Shown here in pieces: positions 8,897 through 17,446 of a stretch of 64,000 nucleotides of DNA. Origin of the DNA: JACKII01 sp041687435 (GTDB taxonomy: Bacteria > Pseudomonadota > Alphaproteobacteria > Bin95); the NCBI GenBank assembly GCA_041687435.1, contig JAWLBX010000008.1, positions 62,001-126,000 on the forward strand, read 5' to 3'. Position 1 is the stretch's first letter, and the number at the start of each line of letters is the position of its first letter. The notes beneath the pieces are model-generated. The model was not told the DNA's origin. It saw only the letters and a list, made by a program, of their open reading frames with translations, and did not search any database. The translations under genes and the position numbers were made by a program.

Positions 8897-10534
8897 TTAC
8901 TCCCAAGGCTTCTGTTCGGGGCGGGGCATGCGCTCAAAAACGTCGCCGAGTTCGTGCCGGCCGGGGATCGGATCGAAAGCGCCGACCAGTTCGGGGTTGA
9001 CGGCCCAATAGCCCATTGCCTCAAGGATCGGCACGGCCATCCAGCTATCGGTCGTCAGCTCGATCATCTGATCGGTGAGTGCAGCGCGTTTCTCGTCGTC
9101 GCGCTCGACCTCAATCGCCTCGTTCAGCTCGGTATATTTCTGGCAAACTTCATCGCATTTGCCGGGAATGCCGAGCAGACGGTGGGCACCTTCCGGGTGG
9201 AAGGCTGCATGATAGCGGGTCGTCGCGATTGGTCGCCCGGCCGTCCGGTACATTGACACCCGGCCCACCAATTCCGGCTGGTCGCCCTGGGTCAGGGACC
9301 GGAATGCGCCCCATTCGTAGTTTTCAAGCTCGACATTAATGCCGACCTGCTCCCAGAAATCGGCGATAACGAGGCCGACATCGACCATCCACGGCGTGCC
9401 TGGCAACGCGGTGTTGGCAAAGCTAAGCGTGAAGCCGTCCTTGTATCCCGCTTCTGCCAACAGTTCGCGTGCGCGATCGGGATCGTAGCGCAAGGCCTCC
9501 TGTGACCACTGCCGCCAGCGGTCGACATCCATATCCAGGCTGTAGCCGAAGGTGGCAAAGGGGAAGGGCATGCGTGCCTCACCCTCCATGATATGCTCGA
9601 TGATCGCCTTGCGGTCGATCGCGAGCGAAAGCGCCTCACGCACTCGCACGTCGGTCACCGGCGAATCGGCCACCTCGTCACGGAACAGTCCGTAAAATTG
9701 ATAGATCGCTTGCGCGGTCGCCGGGACAGAGACCAATTTCAAGCCCGCGCTTCGCACTTCCCCGATGGCTTCGGGGGTGATGGAGGCGATTGCGGCCTCG
9801 CCTGTGCGGATCATCGCCATGCGTGTGCTTTGCTCGGGCACCTGCATGATGACAAGGCGATTGAACTTCGGCTTACCTCGCCAATGGTCTTGCTCCACAG
9901 CCGCATACTCAACAAAATCGCCTGGCACGCTGCGCACGAACTTCCACGGCCCGCTGCCAACCGGATTTCTGCGGAATTCGTCTGCGCCGACTTCCTCGAA
10001 GTAATCTTTCGGCATAATGGTGCCGTCATGGAAGATGGCGCGGCTGAATAATGTCGGAAAGTAAACCTGGATGCCGTCTGTGTCGAAGCGGACTGTCAGG
10101 TCGTCAACGACTTCGATTTTTTTGATGGTGCGGCGGAACGAGGCCGCCTGCGCCGTAATCGATTCCTCCGACATGATGCGTTCGATGCTGAACTTCACGT
10201 CCTCGGCCGTCAGTGCCTCACCGTTGTGAAACTTCAGGCCGTCACGGAGGTAGAAGGTCCAGCTTTCGCCATCCTCGGAAATTTGCCAACGCTCGGCAAT
10301 TCCTGGCCCGATGCCGCCCTCTTTGAGGTCGAACCCGACCAGAGCATCATACAATGGAGCGTGGTAGTGGGCGTGGCCGGGGCGGCCTTCGAGGATCGGG
10401 TCGAAATTCTGCGCCGCCAGCGACTCGATGGCGACGACCAGCGTTCCTTCATTGTCCTGGGCCAGCGTTGGCGCCGCAGCGATGCCCAAAGCAGCGGAAA
10501 CCACAAGCCGGGCAAGCATATTTTTGTAAGTCAT
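8897..10534 (-). CDS. ABC transporter substrate-binding protein, family 5 (peptide/nickel type)
   Basis: A 545-residue periplasmic binding protein. The N-terminal signal peptide (hydrophobic stretch LARLVVSAALGIAAAPTLAQ) probably is cleaved after the AQ-type site. Family-5 signatures follow: AERWQISEDGESWTFYLRDGLKFHNGE, LTAEDVKFSIERIM, VREALSLAIDRKAII and the C-terminal WAVNPELVGAFDP region. I chose ATG 10534 because GGAGGA lies just upstream; a Met five codons earlier precedes that ribosome site. It is the first gene of the importer operon and should deliver the ligand to the DppBC-like channel. Ligand specificity cannot be read from the sequence. Confidence 0.93.
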   Translation of the reverse strand: MTYKNMLARLVVSAALGIAAAPTLAQDNEGTLVVAIESLAAQNFDPILEGRPGHAHYHAPLYDALVGFDLKEGGIGPGIAERWQISEDGESWTFYLRDGLKFHNGEALTAEDVKFSIERIMSEESITAQAASFRRTIKKIEVVDDLTVRFDTDGIQVYFPTLFSRAIFHDGTIMPKDYFEEVGADEFRRNPVGSGPWKFVRSVPGDFVEYAAVEQDHWRGKPKFNRLVIMQVPEQSTRMAMIRTGEAAIASITPEAIGEVRSAGLKLVSVPATAQAIYQFYGLFRDEVADSPVTDVRVREALSLAIDRKAIIEHIMEGEARMPFPFATFGYSLDMDVDRWRQWSQEALRYDPDRARELLAEAGYKDGFTLSFANTALPGTPWMVDVGLVIADFWEQVGINVELENYEWGAFRSLTQGDQPELVGRVSMYRTAGRPIATTRYHAAFHPEGAHRLLGIPGKCDEVCQKYTELNEAIEVERDDEKRAALTDQMIELTTDSWMAVPILEAMGYWAVNPELVGAFDPIPGRHELGDVFERMPRPEQKPWE

Positions 10535-10993
10535 CGTTTCCTCCAGCACTGTCGCGTGCCATTTTTGTTTGGAACGTTATTTTTTGTTTTGGCGTTTCGA
10601 TCGAACACCTTTTCTGAGTACCGAATGGCTCCGAACGCAACGCTTTGTCGCCTAATAATCAAAGCTTATCCATGCGGATAACTGCCGGTCAAGCTCCGAA
10701 ACGCACCATGGCGCCGGATTGACCTTATAGGGTTGATGCCTTCGGGTTTATGCAGTGCAGATGGAATTCATGCCGGTTTCCCCGATGAACCCTTGCCAAG
10801 CCGCGGTATTATATTGCCGGACGAAGGGAATGATTGCGGTGGACAACGAACCCTCTGCCCCTGATCTTCGATCGCCGGCATCCCTGAACCCGGCCAGTTG
10901 GAACCGTAACAAAGGCCGTGACCTTCGCGGCCGTCTCCCGTAATTTCCCGCACCAGTAACTGATACCCCCAGACTGAACGAGGAATTCGCTCC
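10535..10993. other. Divergent intergenic region between ABC operon and CoA-transferase gene
   Basis: This 459-base stretch separates the divergent binding-protein and CoA-transferase genes and must hold both promoters. It has a T-rich segment near 10560-10620 and a 16-base palindrome at 10666-10681. Short open frames in it lack ribosome sites and coding character, so I see no gene. Confidence 0.6.
10666..10681. promoter_or_regulatory. Palindromic operator candidate TTATCC-N4-GGATAA
   Basis: Two perfect 6-base arms separated by four bases lie about 130 bases upstream of the binding-protein start codon. The spacing and symmetry fit a dimeric transcription factor site for the ABC-importer operon. 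No regulator gene is adjacent and I do not recognise the motif as a named regulator's box. Confidence 0.35.
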
Positions 10994-12148
10994 ATGCCTG
11001 CTGGCCCGCTTTCCGGCGTTACCATTATCGACCTGACCCGCGTGCTGGCGGGGCCCTATTCGACCATGCTGCTAGCCGAGCTTGGTGCGCGGGTGATCAA
11101 GGTGGAAACCCCCGGCACCGGCGACGATGCCCGGGCCTACGGGCCGTTCAAGGAAGGCAAGTCCGCCTATTTCATCAGCGTCAACCGCGGCAAGGAAAGC
11201 ATCGGTCTGAACCTGAAGGACGAGGGTGATCGCAAGATTTTTGAGGGCATGCTGGCGAAGGCTGATGTGGTCGCCGAGAACTTCCGGCCCGGCACCATGG
11301 AAAAGCTGGGCTATGGCTGGGACGACCTGCACTCGAAATATCCGAACCTGATCTATGCCGCCTGTTCAGGCTTCGGCCACACGGGACCGCATTCGAAGCG
11401 GCCGGCCTATGACATGGTGGTGCAGGCGATGGGCGGTATCATGAGCATCACCGGCCAGCCCGGCCCGAATGCGGAACCGACCCGCGTCGGCCTGTCCATC
11501 GGTGACCTGGGCGCTGGCTTGTTTACGACCATTGGCATTGTCTCCGCCCTTTATGACCGGGCGATGACCGGCGAGGCGCGCAAGGTCGATGTCTCCATGC
11601 TGGATTGTCAGGTGTCGCTGATGGAAAACGCCATTGCGCGCTATGCGGCGACCGGAGAAATCCCGGGGCCGCTCGGCGGGCGGCACCCTTCCATCACGCC
11701 GTTCCAGGTTTTCAAGACCAAGGACAGCCACATGATCATCGCCGCCGGTAACAACGTCATGTACGAGCGTTTTTGCGATATCATCGGCCGGCAGGATCTG
11801 AAAACCGACCCGCGCTTTACCTCCAACGGCAGCCGTACCGAGCACCACGAGGAATTGGCACCGCTCATCGAGGAAGTGCTAATGACCCGCGATACGGCGG
11901 AATGGCTGCCGCAATTGGACGAGGCCGGCATTCCCGCTTCCAAGATCAATAACGTCGCCGATGTCATGCAGCACCCGCAGATCGGGCCGCGGCAGATGCT
12001 GGTGACGGTGGATGACCCGACCTTCGGCGAGATGAAGGTGGCGGGCAACCCGATCAAACTCTCCGGCTATACTGACGACGGCCACCGCAAGACCGCGCCG
12101 GACGTCGATGCGGACCGGGATCGGATCATCAAGGAGTTCAAGGGGTAG
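10994..12148 (+). CDS. CaiB/BaiF (class III) CoA-transferase family protein
   Basis: A 384-residue class III CoA-transferase. It opens with LSGVTIIDLTRVLAGPYSTMLLAELGA, followed by NRGKESIGLNLK, ENFRPGTMEKLGYG and GLSIGDLGAGLF; the Asp of the last motif is the catalytic carboxylate that forms a CoA/anhydride intermediate in the family. These enzymes move CoA between carboxylic acids such as formyl/oxalyl, succinyl/citramalyl or carnitine derivatives. The gene is monocistronic here and followed by two hairpins, so the substrate pair cannot be assigned. Confidence 0.93.
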   Translation: MPAGPLSGVTIIDLTRVLAGPYSTMLLAELGARVIKVETPGTGDDARAYGPFKEGKSAYFISVNRGKESIGLNLKDEGDRKIFEGMLAKADVVAENFRPGTMEKLGYGWDDLHSKYPNLIYAACSGFGHTGPHSKRPAYDMVVQAMGGIMSITGQPGPNAEPTRVGLSIGDLGAGLFTTIGIVSALYDRAMTGEARKVDVSMLDCQVSLMENAIARYAATGEIPGPLGGRHPSITPFQVFKTKDSHMIIAAGNNVMYERFCDIIGRQDLKTDPRFTSNGSRTEHHEELAPLIEEVLMTRDTAEWLPQLDEAGIPASKINNVADVMQHPQIGPRQMLVTVDDPTFGEMKVAGNPIKLSGYTDDGHRKTAPDVDADRDRIIKEFKG

Positions 12149-12180
12149 GATAGTACCGGCGTTCCGGAGTGCCTGTGTTA

Positions 12181-12249
12181 CCCCTGGTAGCGGCTCCGCC
12201 GCTTCCGGGGCGCCACATTCCCCGTTAAGTAGTATTCGGGGGATGTGGC
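12181..12249 (+). terminator. Two tandem hairpins downstream of the CoA-transferase gene
   Basis: The first hairpin (12181-12210) has an AGCGGC-TCC-GCCGCT core with outer CCCC/GGGG pairing. The second (12212-12249) pairs 12 bases around a 14-base loop: GCCACAT, a T-G wobble, then CCCC/GGGG. Neither has a run of T after it, so they may act as transcript-end stabilisers as much as intrinsic terminators. They mark the left edge of an AT-rich island. Confidence 0.55.
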
Positions 12250-12539
12250 ATCACCTCTGTTCAGCGATAACTTTGCTGCATTGCCTGTAATTCGTCCAAT
12301 TTTTGTTGTATGTGACGAATTTTATTCTCAAATTCAGATATTCCCAGGAGATGAATGTCTATCGTATTTTGAGCAGACCAAATTTGTATATCGACATAAT
12401 TTTCAAACGAACGATTGTTAAAAATTATAGAATAATTATCCCGGTTAACACCCAGAAAGCAGGTGTATCTACATAAAATCCCCATTCAGCCAAAAATGTC
12501 ATTTTCCTATCCCGATTTTTATATTGGGTGTTATCCTGA
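12250..12539. other. AT-rich island of about 290 bases
   Basis: Base composition changes abruptly here to strongly AT-rich, whereas both flanks are GC-rich. On the minus strand there is a 74-codon open frame (12261-12485) and, in another frame, a 25-codon frame beginning MTFLAEWGFYVD and ending GIIIL. The stretch lies between the stop of a CoA-transferase gene and the stop of thiE, so it is a convergent spacer. It looks like a small horizontally acquired or decayed segment. Confidence 0.5.
12261..12485 (-). CDS. Hypothetical 74-residue protein in AT-rich island
   Basis: The frame encodes 74 residues rich in Asn, Ile and Phe. The last third (SEFENKIRHIQQKLDELQAM) has heptad-like spacing of hydrophobic residues and could form a short coiled coil. 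I do not recognise a family. Base composition is unlike every neighbour. No good ribosome site precedes the ATG at 12485, and an upstream short frame in a different phase could be the other half of a frameshifted gene. It is at best a doubtful gene. Confidence 0.25.
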   Translation of the reverse strand: MGILCRYTCFLGVNRDNYSIIFNNRSFENYVDIQIWSAQNTIDIHLLGISEFENKIRHIQQKLDELQAMQQSYR

Positions 12540-13184
12540 TTATTGTCTGCACGCATCCACCAGCGCCTGCACGCCGGCTGCCGGCCCATCCGGGTGATTC
12601 CAGACGGCGGAGATGACGCAGATATAGTCCGCGCCGGCCTTGAAAATTGGGCTGACATTCTCCGCCGTGATCCCGCCGATGGCGACCGATGGCAGCACTG
12701 CGATTTCGTGCCACCATTCGAGAATTTCCGGCGTGGTGCGGCTCTTGGCGGCTTTGCTGTTGCTGGGAAAGAAGGCGCCGAAGGCAACGTAGTCGGCACC
12801 GGCCTCGCCGGCTTCGAACGCCAGATGGCGGCTGTCGCGGCAGGTGGCGCCCAGGATGCGATCCTCGCCCAGGATCTCGCGTGCACGCGCGAACGGCATG
12901 TCCTCGTCCGCGCTGATGTGAGCGCCGTCGCAATCCAGCTTGACTGCCAGGTCCGGGCGGTCGTTCAGAATGAAGGCAACGTCATGCGCCTGGCAGACCG
13001 GCAGCAGTCGCTTTACCGCGGTCTCGATCCAGTCCTCCGGCACATTTTTGAGGCGTAACTGGAACGCCGCAACATGACCGGTTGCGAGCGCTTGCTCCAG
13101 CTTCTCGGCAAATGCCTCTAACGCCTCTGGGGTCGTGACCGACTCCGGAGAGATCAGGTAGATAAAACGCTCGTCTTCGACCAC
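12540..13184 (-). CDS. thiE: Thiamine phosphate synthase
   Basis: A 214-residue TIM-barrel protein. ThiE joins the hydroxymethylpyrimidine diphosphate and thiazole phosphate halves of thiamine. Family landmarks are LISPES, QLRLKN, FILNDRPDLAVKLDCDGAHI, ILGATCRDSRHLAFEAGEAGADYVAF and SVAIGGI. The phosphate/thiazole loop, usually PT-x-TK, reads PSNSK here. The start is a GTG at 13184 preceded by AAGGA. It is the distal gene of the tkt-gap-fba cluster, which fits supply of thiamine diphosphate for transketolase. Confidence 0.88.
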   Translation of the reverse strand: MVEDERFIYLISPESVTTPEALEAFAEKLEQALATGHVAAFQLRLKNVPEDWIETAVKRLLPVCQAHDVAFILNDRPDLAVKLDCDGAHISADEDMPFARAREILGEDRILGATCRDSRHLAFEAGEAGADYVAFGAFFPSNSKAAKSRTTPEILEWWHEIAVLPSVAIGGITAENVSPIFKAGADYICVISAVWNHPDGPAAGVQALVDACRQ

Positions 13185-13276
13185 GGTGGCGGTCCTTTGC
13201 CCGACAAAACCGCTGTCATTGCAGCCCCGGGGCTTGTGCAGCGGGACGCAGTGACGGCGGGAAAAGGGGCGCGGCG

Positions 13277-14191
13277 TTACCCGCGGCCCTTGTAGATGTC
13301 GATGATCTGGTTGAGCATCGACATCGCCTCGTCACGCGGGCGCTGGAAGGTGTTGCGGCCGATGATCGAACCGCTGGCGCCGCCCTCATAAAGGCCCTTG
13401 ATCTCGCCCAGGATGCCGTCCAGGTCCTTTGCCTCGCCGCCGGAGAACACAACCACGCGGCGGCCGTTGAAGCAGGACTGCACCACGTGCTCGATCCGCT
13501 TGGCCAGCGTCGACGTGTCGATGTTCTGATAGGCCTTTGCCGCAGCATCCAGGCCGATTTCTGCCGTCGGCGGCTTGACCTTAATGATATGGGCGCCCAG
13601 AAGCGCCGCCATGTGCGCGGCATAGGCGCAGATGTCGACTGCGGTTTCCGCCTTCTTATCCAGGTCGCCGCCGCGCGGGTAGGACCACATCACCACGGCC
13701 AGCCCGACAGACTTGGCTTCTTCCGCCATTTCGCGGATTTCTTCCATCATCTCGAACTGATCGTCGGAGCCCGGATAGATGGTGAAGCCGATGGCGGAAC
13801 AGCCGAGGCGCAGCGCATCGGAGACCGAGCCGGTGACCGCTTGGTCCTTCATGCGGGCCAGGCTGTTGGCGCTGTTAACCTTCAGGATGGTTGGAATCTG
13901 GCCGGCAAATGTGTCGGCCCCCGCCTCGATCATGCCGAGCGGCGCGGCATAGGCGCTGAGGCCCGCGTCGATCGCCAGTTGGAAATGATAGTGCGGGTCA
14001 TAGCCGGCCGGGTTCGGGGCGAAGCTGCGGGCCGGGCCGTGCTCGAAGCCCTGATCGACCGGCAGGATCACAAGCTTGCCTGTGCCGCCCAGCTTGCCCT
14101 GCATCAGGATGCGGGCGAGGTTGGCCTTGGTGCCGGGGTTGTCGCTCTCGTAATACGAAAGGATTTTGCGGACTTTCTGGGTGGTTTTCAT
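13277..14191 (-). CDS. fba: Class I fructose-bisphosphate aldolase (DhnA/FbaB type)
   Basis: A 304-residue aldolase of the archaeal/DhnA type. It cleaves or forms fructose 1,6-bisphosphate through a lysine Schiff base; the candidate lysine is in HIIKVKPPTAE. Other landmarks are VILPVDQGFEHGPARSF near residue 40, a YPRGGD segment and VFSGGEAKDLDG with GGASGSIIGRNTFQRP (phosphate binding) near the C-terminus. It is 28 bases downstream of gap. In many alphaproteobacteria pgk sits between gap and fba, but there is no room for it here. Confidence 0.93.
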   Translation of the reverse strand: MKTTQKVRKILSYYESDNPGTKANLARILMQGKLGGTGKLVILPVDQGFEHGPARSFAPNPAGYDPHYHFQLAIDAGLSAYAAPLGMIEAGADTFAGQIPTILKVNSANSLARMKDQAVTGSVSDALRLGCSAIGFTIYPGSDDQFEMMEEIREMAEEAKSVGLAVVMWSYPRGGDLDKKAETAVDICAYAAHMAALLGAHIIKVKPPTAEIGLDAAAKAYQNIDTSTLAKRIEHVVQSCFNGRRVVVFSGGEAKDLDGILGEIKGLYEGGASGSIIGRNTFQRPRDEAMSMLNQIIDIYKGRG

Positions 14192-14219
14192 CGCTCAAGC
14201 GTTCCTTGATCTCTGGCGC

Positions 14220-15224
14220 TCAGGCGCGGCCATAAACGGCGGCGGTGTCCAACATGCGGTTGGAAAAGCCCCATTCGTTATCATACCACGACAGCACACG
14301 AACCAAAGTGCCTTCGACCGTCTGAGTCTGCGTCAGGTCGAACACGCTGGAATAGGTGTTGTGGTTGAAGTCGCAGGAAACCAGTTCCTCGTCATTGACG
14401 GCCAGCACGCCGGCCAGTTCGTTCGCGGCGGCATTGCGGATGGCGCCGTTGATTTCCTCGACCGTAGTGGCGCGGGAGGGGACGAATTTAAGATCGACGA
14501 CCGAGACATTGGCCGTCGGCACGCGGATGGCGGTGCCGTCCAGCTTGCCCTTCAGTTCCGGCAGCACCTCGCCCACCGCGCGGGCGGCACCGGTGGAGGT
14601 CGGGATCAGGCTGAGCGCGCCGGCGCGGGCGCGGCGCAGATCGCTGTGCAGGGTGTCGTGCAGCTTCTGGTCGCCGGTGTAGGCGTGGATCGTGGTCATG
14701 TAGCCACGTTCGATGCCAATGGCGCGGTTCAGCACGTGCGCGACTGGCGCCAGGCAGTTGGTGGTGCATGAGGCGTTCGAGATCACCGTGTGTTCCGGCT
14801 TGATCTTATCGTGGTTCACGCCGTAAACGACGGTCAGGTCGGCGCCGGTGGCCGGGGCGGAGATCAGCACCTTCTTCGCGCCCGCTTCCAGGTGCATCGC
14901 GGCCTGCTCGCGTATGGTGAAGATGCCGGTGCATTCCATCACCACGTCGATGCCGAGGTCGCCCCAGGGCAGGTTCTTCGGGTCGCGCTCTGCATACACC
15001 TTCACGGCGCGGTCGCCGACACGGATGGTGTCGCCATCGACGCTGACATCCTGGTTCAAGCGGCCATGCACGCTGTCGTATTTCAGCAGATGTGCGTTCG
15101 CCGCCGGCGAGCCGAGATCGTTGATCGCGACGAATTCCAGATCGCTGCGGTTTGATTCCATCGCTGCGCGGAACACCATGCGGCCGATGCGGCCGAACCC
15201 GTTGATGGCAACACGAATGGCCAT
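14220..15224 (-). CDS. gap: Type I glyceraldehyde-3-phosphate dehydrogenase
   Basis: A 334-residue GAPDH. The Rossmann motif INGFGRIGR starts the protein, and VAINDLG supplies the Asp that favours NAD over NADP. The catalytic Cys is in SNASCTTNCLAP, with the His of the pair in the TTIHAYTGDQ region. SLIPTSTGAARAVG and SWYDNEWGFSNRM are also present. An AGGAGATAAGAC ribosome site precedes the ATG. It lies between tkt and fba on the same strand and should serve glycolysis/gluconeogenesis or a pentose phosphate cycle. Confidence 0.96.
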   Translation of the reverse strand: MAIRVAINGFGRIGRMVFRAAMESNRSDLEFVAINDLGSPAANAHLLKYDSVHGRLNQDVSVDGDTIRVGDRAVKVYAERDPKNLPWGDLGIDVVMECTGIFTIREQAAMHLEAGAKKVLISAPATGADLTVVYGVNHDKIKPEHTVISNASCTTNCLAPVAHVLNRAIGIERGYMTTIHAYTGDQKLHDTLHSDLRRARAGALSLIPTSTGAARAVGEVLPELKGKLDGTAIRVPTANVSVVDLKFVPSRATTVEEINGAIRNAAANELAGVLAVNDEELVSCDFNHNTYSSVFDLTQTQTVEGTLVRVLSWYDNEWGFSNRMLDTAAVYGRA

Positions 15225-15293
15225 GTCTTATCTCCTGCTAGCAGCCGCCTGGCGAACGTCAGCGGCCTTCGTTCAAGAAAAACCGTCTGCGGT

Positions 15294-17294
15294 CTAACCG
15301 GCGAGCGCCTGCTTCGCGCGCGCGGCCACGGCCGCGGCGGTGATGCCAAAACGCTCGTACAATGCCTTGTAGGGCGCCGAAGCGCCGAAGCCTGTCATCC
15401 CGACGAAGCCGCCGTTCGGCCCGGTCCAGCGATCCCAGCCCTGGGCGATAGCCGCCTCCACCGCGATAACGGGGATGTTGGCCGGAAGTATGCTGTTACG
15501 TGCCGCCTCGTCCTGTTGGGCGAACAATTCCATGCACGGCATGGAAACGACGCGGGCGGCAATGCCGTCGGCTTTCAGCGCTGCGCGTGCATCCATGGCG
15601 ATTTCCACTTCGGAACCGCTGGCGACCAGGGTCACGGCAGGCTTTCCGTCTGGTGCATCCGCCAGGACATAGGCGCCGCTGCGGCATTTGTTGACCGTAT
15701 CGGCCTCGGTCCGCTGCAATTTCAGGTTCTGGCGGGTCAGGACGATAGCGCTCGGCATGTTGGTGTGTTCCAGCGCAATCTGCCAGCATTCGGCCGTTTC
15801 CACCGCATCGGCCGGACGCATGACCAGAAGGTTGGGAATGGCGCGCAAGGCGGCCAGATGCTCGACCGGCTGGTGGGTAGGCCCATCTTCGCCAAGGCCG
15901 ATGCTGTCGTGCGTCAGCACATGGATAACGCGAATGCCCATCAGCGCGGCCAGCCGGATCGCAGGCCGGTTGTAGTCGCTGAACACCAGGAACGTGCCGC
16001 CATAGGGGATAATGCCGCCATGCAGCGCCATGCCGTTCATCGCGGCGGCCATGCCATGCTCGCGCACGCCGTAATAGATGTAACGGCCGGCGGGATTGTC
16101 AGCGGTTTGCGGTGACAGCGCGCCGGTCTTGGTGTTGTTCGAACCGGTCAGGTCGGCCGAGCCGCCAACCATCCACGGGCAGGCCTCGACCAGCGTTTCC
16201 AGCACGGTCTGCGACGCGGCGCGGGTGGCCGGGCCCTTGCCGCTTTCGCGCATGGCAGCCTTGATCTCGTGGATGCGCGCGTCGATGGAGGCGTTCACCA
16301 CGCCATCCATGCGCGCCAGGAACTCCATCTTGCGGTCCGACGCTTCCACACGCACGCCCCAGGCGGCGTGATCGTCCGCGCCGCGCTGGCCCGTCTGGCG
16401 CCACGCGTCCAGCACATCGGCCGGGATTTCGAACGGGCCATAGGGCCAGCTGAGCGCCTCGCGCGCGCCTGCAATTTCCGTGTCGCCCAAGGGGGCGCCA
16501 TGCGAGCCGGCGGTGCCGGCCTTGGTTGGCGCGCCGAAGCCAATGGTGGTCTTGCAACGGATCAGCGAGGGACGGGCGTCGGCCCGGGCGGCCTGGATCG
16601 CGGCAGCCACCGCTGCCATATCGTGACCGTCCACGCTCTCCACATGCCAGCCATAGGCCAGGAAGCGCTGGGTCTGGTCGTCCGATACGCTCATCGAGGT
16701 CGGGCCGTCGATGGAAATGCCGTTGTCGTCGAACAGAACGACCAGCCGGCCTAGTTTTTGGTGACCGGCCATGCTGGCGGCCTCGTGGCTGATGCCCTCC
16801 ATCAGGCAGCCGTCGCCGACGATGGCATAGGTAAAATGGTCCACCAGATCGGCGCCGTATTCGGCACGGAGGTGCCGTTCCGCCATCGCCATGCCGACGG
16901 CATTGGCGAGGCCCTGGCCAAGCGGGCCGGTGGTGGTCTCGATGCCGGCCAGATGGCCATATTCGGGGTGACCGGCGGTCGGTGCATCGAGCTGGCGGAA
17001 ATTCTTCAGGTCGTTGAGCGTGCAGTCCTCGTAGCCGCTCAGGTACAGCAGGCTGTAGAGCAGCATCGAGCCATGGCCGGCCGACAGCACAAAACGGTCG
17101 CGATCATGCCAGCGGGGCGCCTTCGGGTCGTGCTTCAGGAACTGGGACCAAAGGACGGTGGCAACGTCGGCCATGCCCATCGGCATGCCGGGGTGGCCGC
17201 TATTGGCCGCCTGCACCGCATCCATCGAAAGGGCACGAATGGCATTGGCCATCCGGCGAAGGGTTTCAGTGTCGCGCTGAGGGTCCTGCGGCAT
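15294..17294 (-). CDS. tkt: Transketolase
   Basis: A 666-residue thiamine diphosphate enzyme that moves two-carbon units between ketoses and aldoses. Landmarks are NSGHPGMPMGMADVA, the cofactor motif GDGCLMEGISHEAAS ending near NGISIDG, SHGAPLGDTEI, YGVREHGMAAAMNGMALHGG and HDSIGLGEDGPTHQPVEHL. Length and order match bacterial transketolases. It is the first gene of the tkt-gap-fba-thiE run and is divergent from zapA, with about 150 bases between start codons. Confidence 0.96.
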   Translation of the reverse strand: MPQDPQRDTETLRRMANAIRALSMDAVQAANSGHPGMPMGMADVATVLWSQFLKHDPKAPRWHDRDRFVLSAGHGSMLLYSLLYLSGYEDCTLNDLKNFRQLDAPTAGHPEYGHLAGIETTTGPLGQGLANAVGMAMAERHLRAEYGADLVDHFTYAIVGDGCLMEGISHEAASMAGHQKLGRLVVLFDDNGISIDGPTSMSVSDDQTQRFLAYGWHVESVDGHDMAAVAAAIQAARADARPSLIRCKTTIGFGAPTKAGTAGSHGAPLGDTEIAGAREALSWPYGPFEIPADVLDAWRQTGQRGADDHAAWGVRVEASDRKMEFLARMDGVVNASIDARIHEIKAAMRESGKGPATRAASQTVLETLVEACPWMVGGSADLTGSNNTKTGALSPQTADNPAGRYIYYGVREHGMAAAMNGMALHGGIIPYGGTFLVFSDYNRPAIRLAALMGIRVIHVLTHDSIGLGEDGPTHQPVEHLAALRAIPNLLVMRPADAVETAECWQIALEHTNMPSAIVLTRQNLKLQRTEADTVNKCRSGAYVLADAPDGKPAVTLVASGSEVEIAMDARAALKADGIAARVVSMPCMELFAQQDEAARNSILPANIPVIAVEAAIAQGWDRWTGPNGGFVGMTGFGASAPYKALYERFGITAAAVAARAKQALAG

Positions 17295-17446
17295 GGCTGC
17301 ACTCGGACTCCATAATCAGGAAAAAACCAGGAGCAAGCGCGCCAAGCCGGACGGGCGGGGCAGCGCTAACGGCGCGGAACATGACCGGCTTCCCTCAATG
17401 CGTCAAGCATGCCAGGATGACGTGTTGTCTCATAAGAATGTGTATC

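Noticed and set aside
7868..9256. Plus-strand open frame of 462 codons
   Set aside because: Opposite the DppB-like and binding-protein genes; composition is that of an antisense frame (many His, Gln, Asp) and no motif appears.
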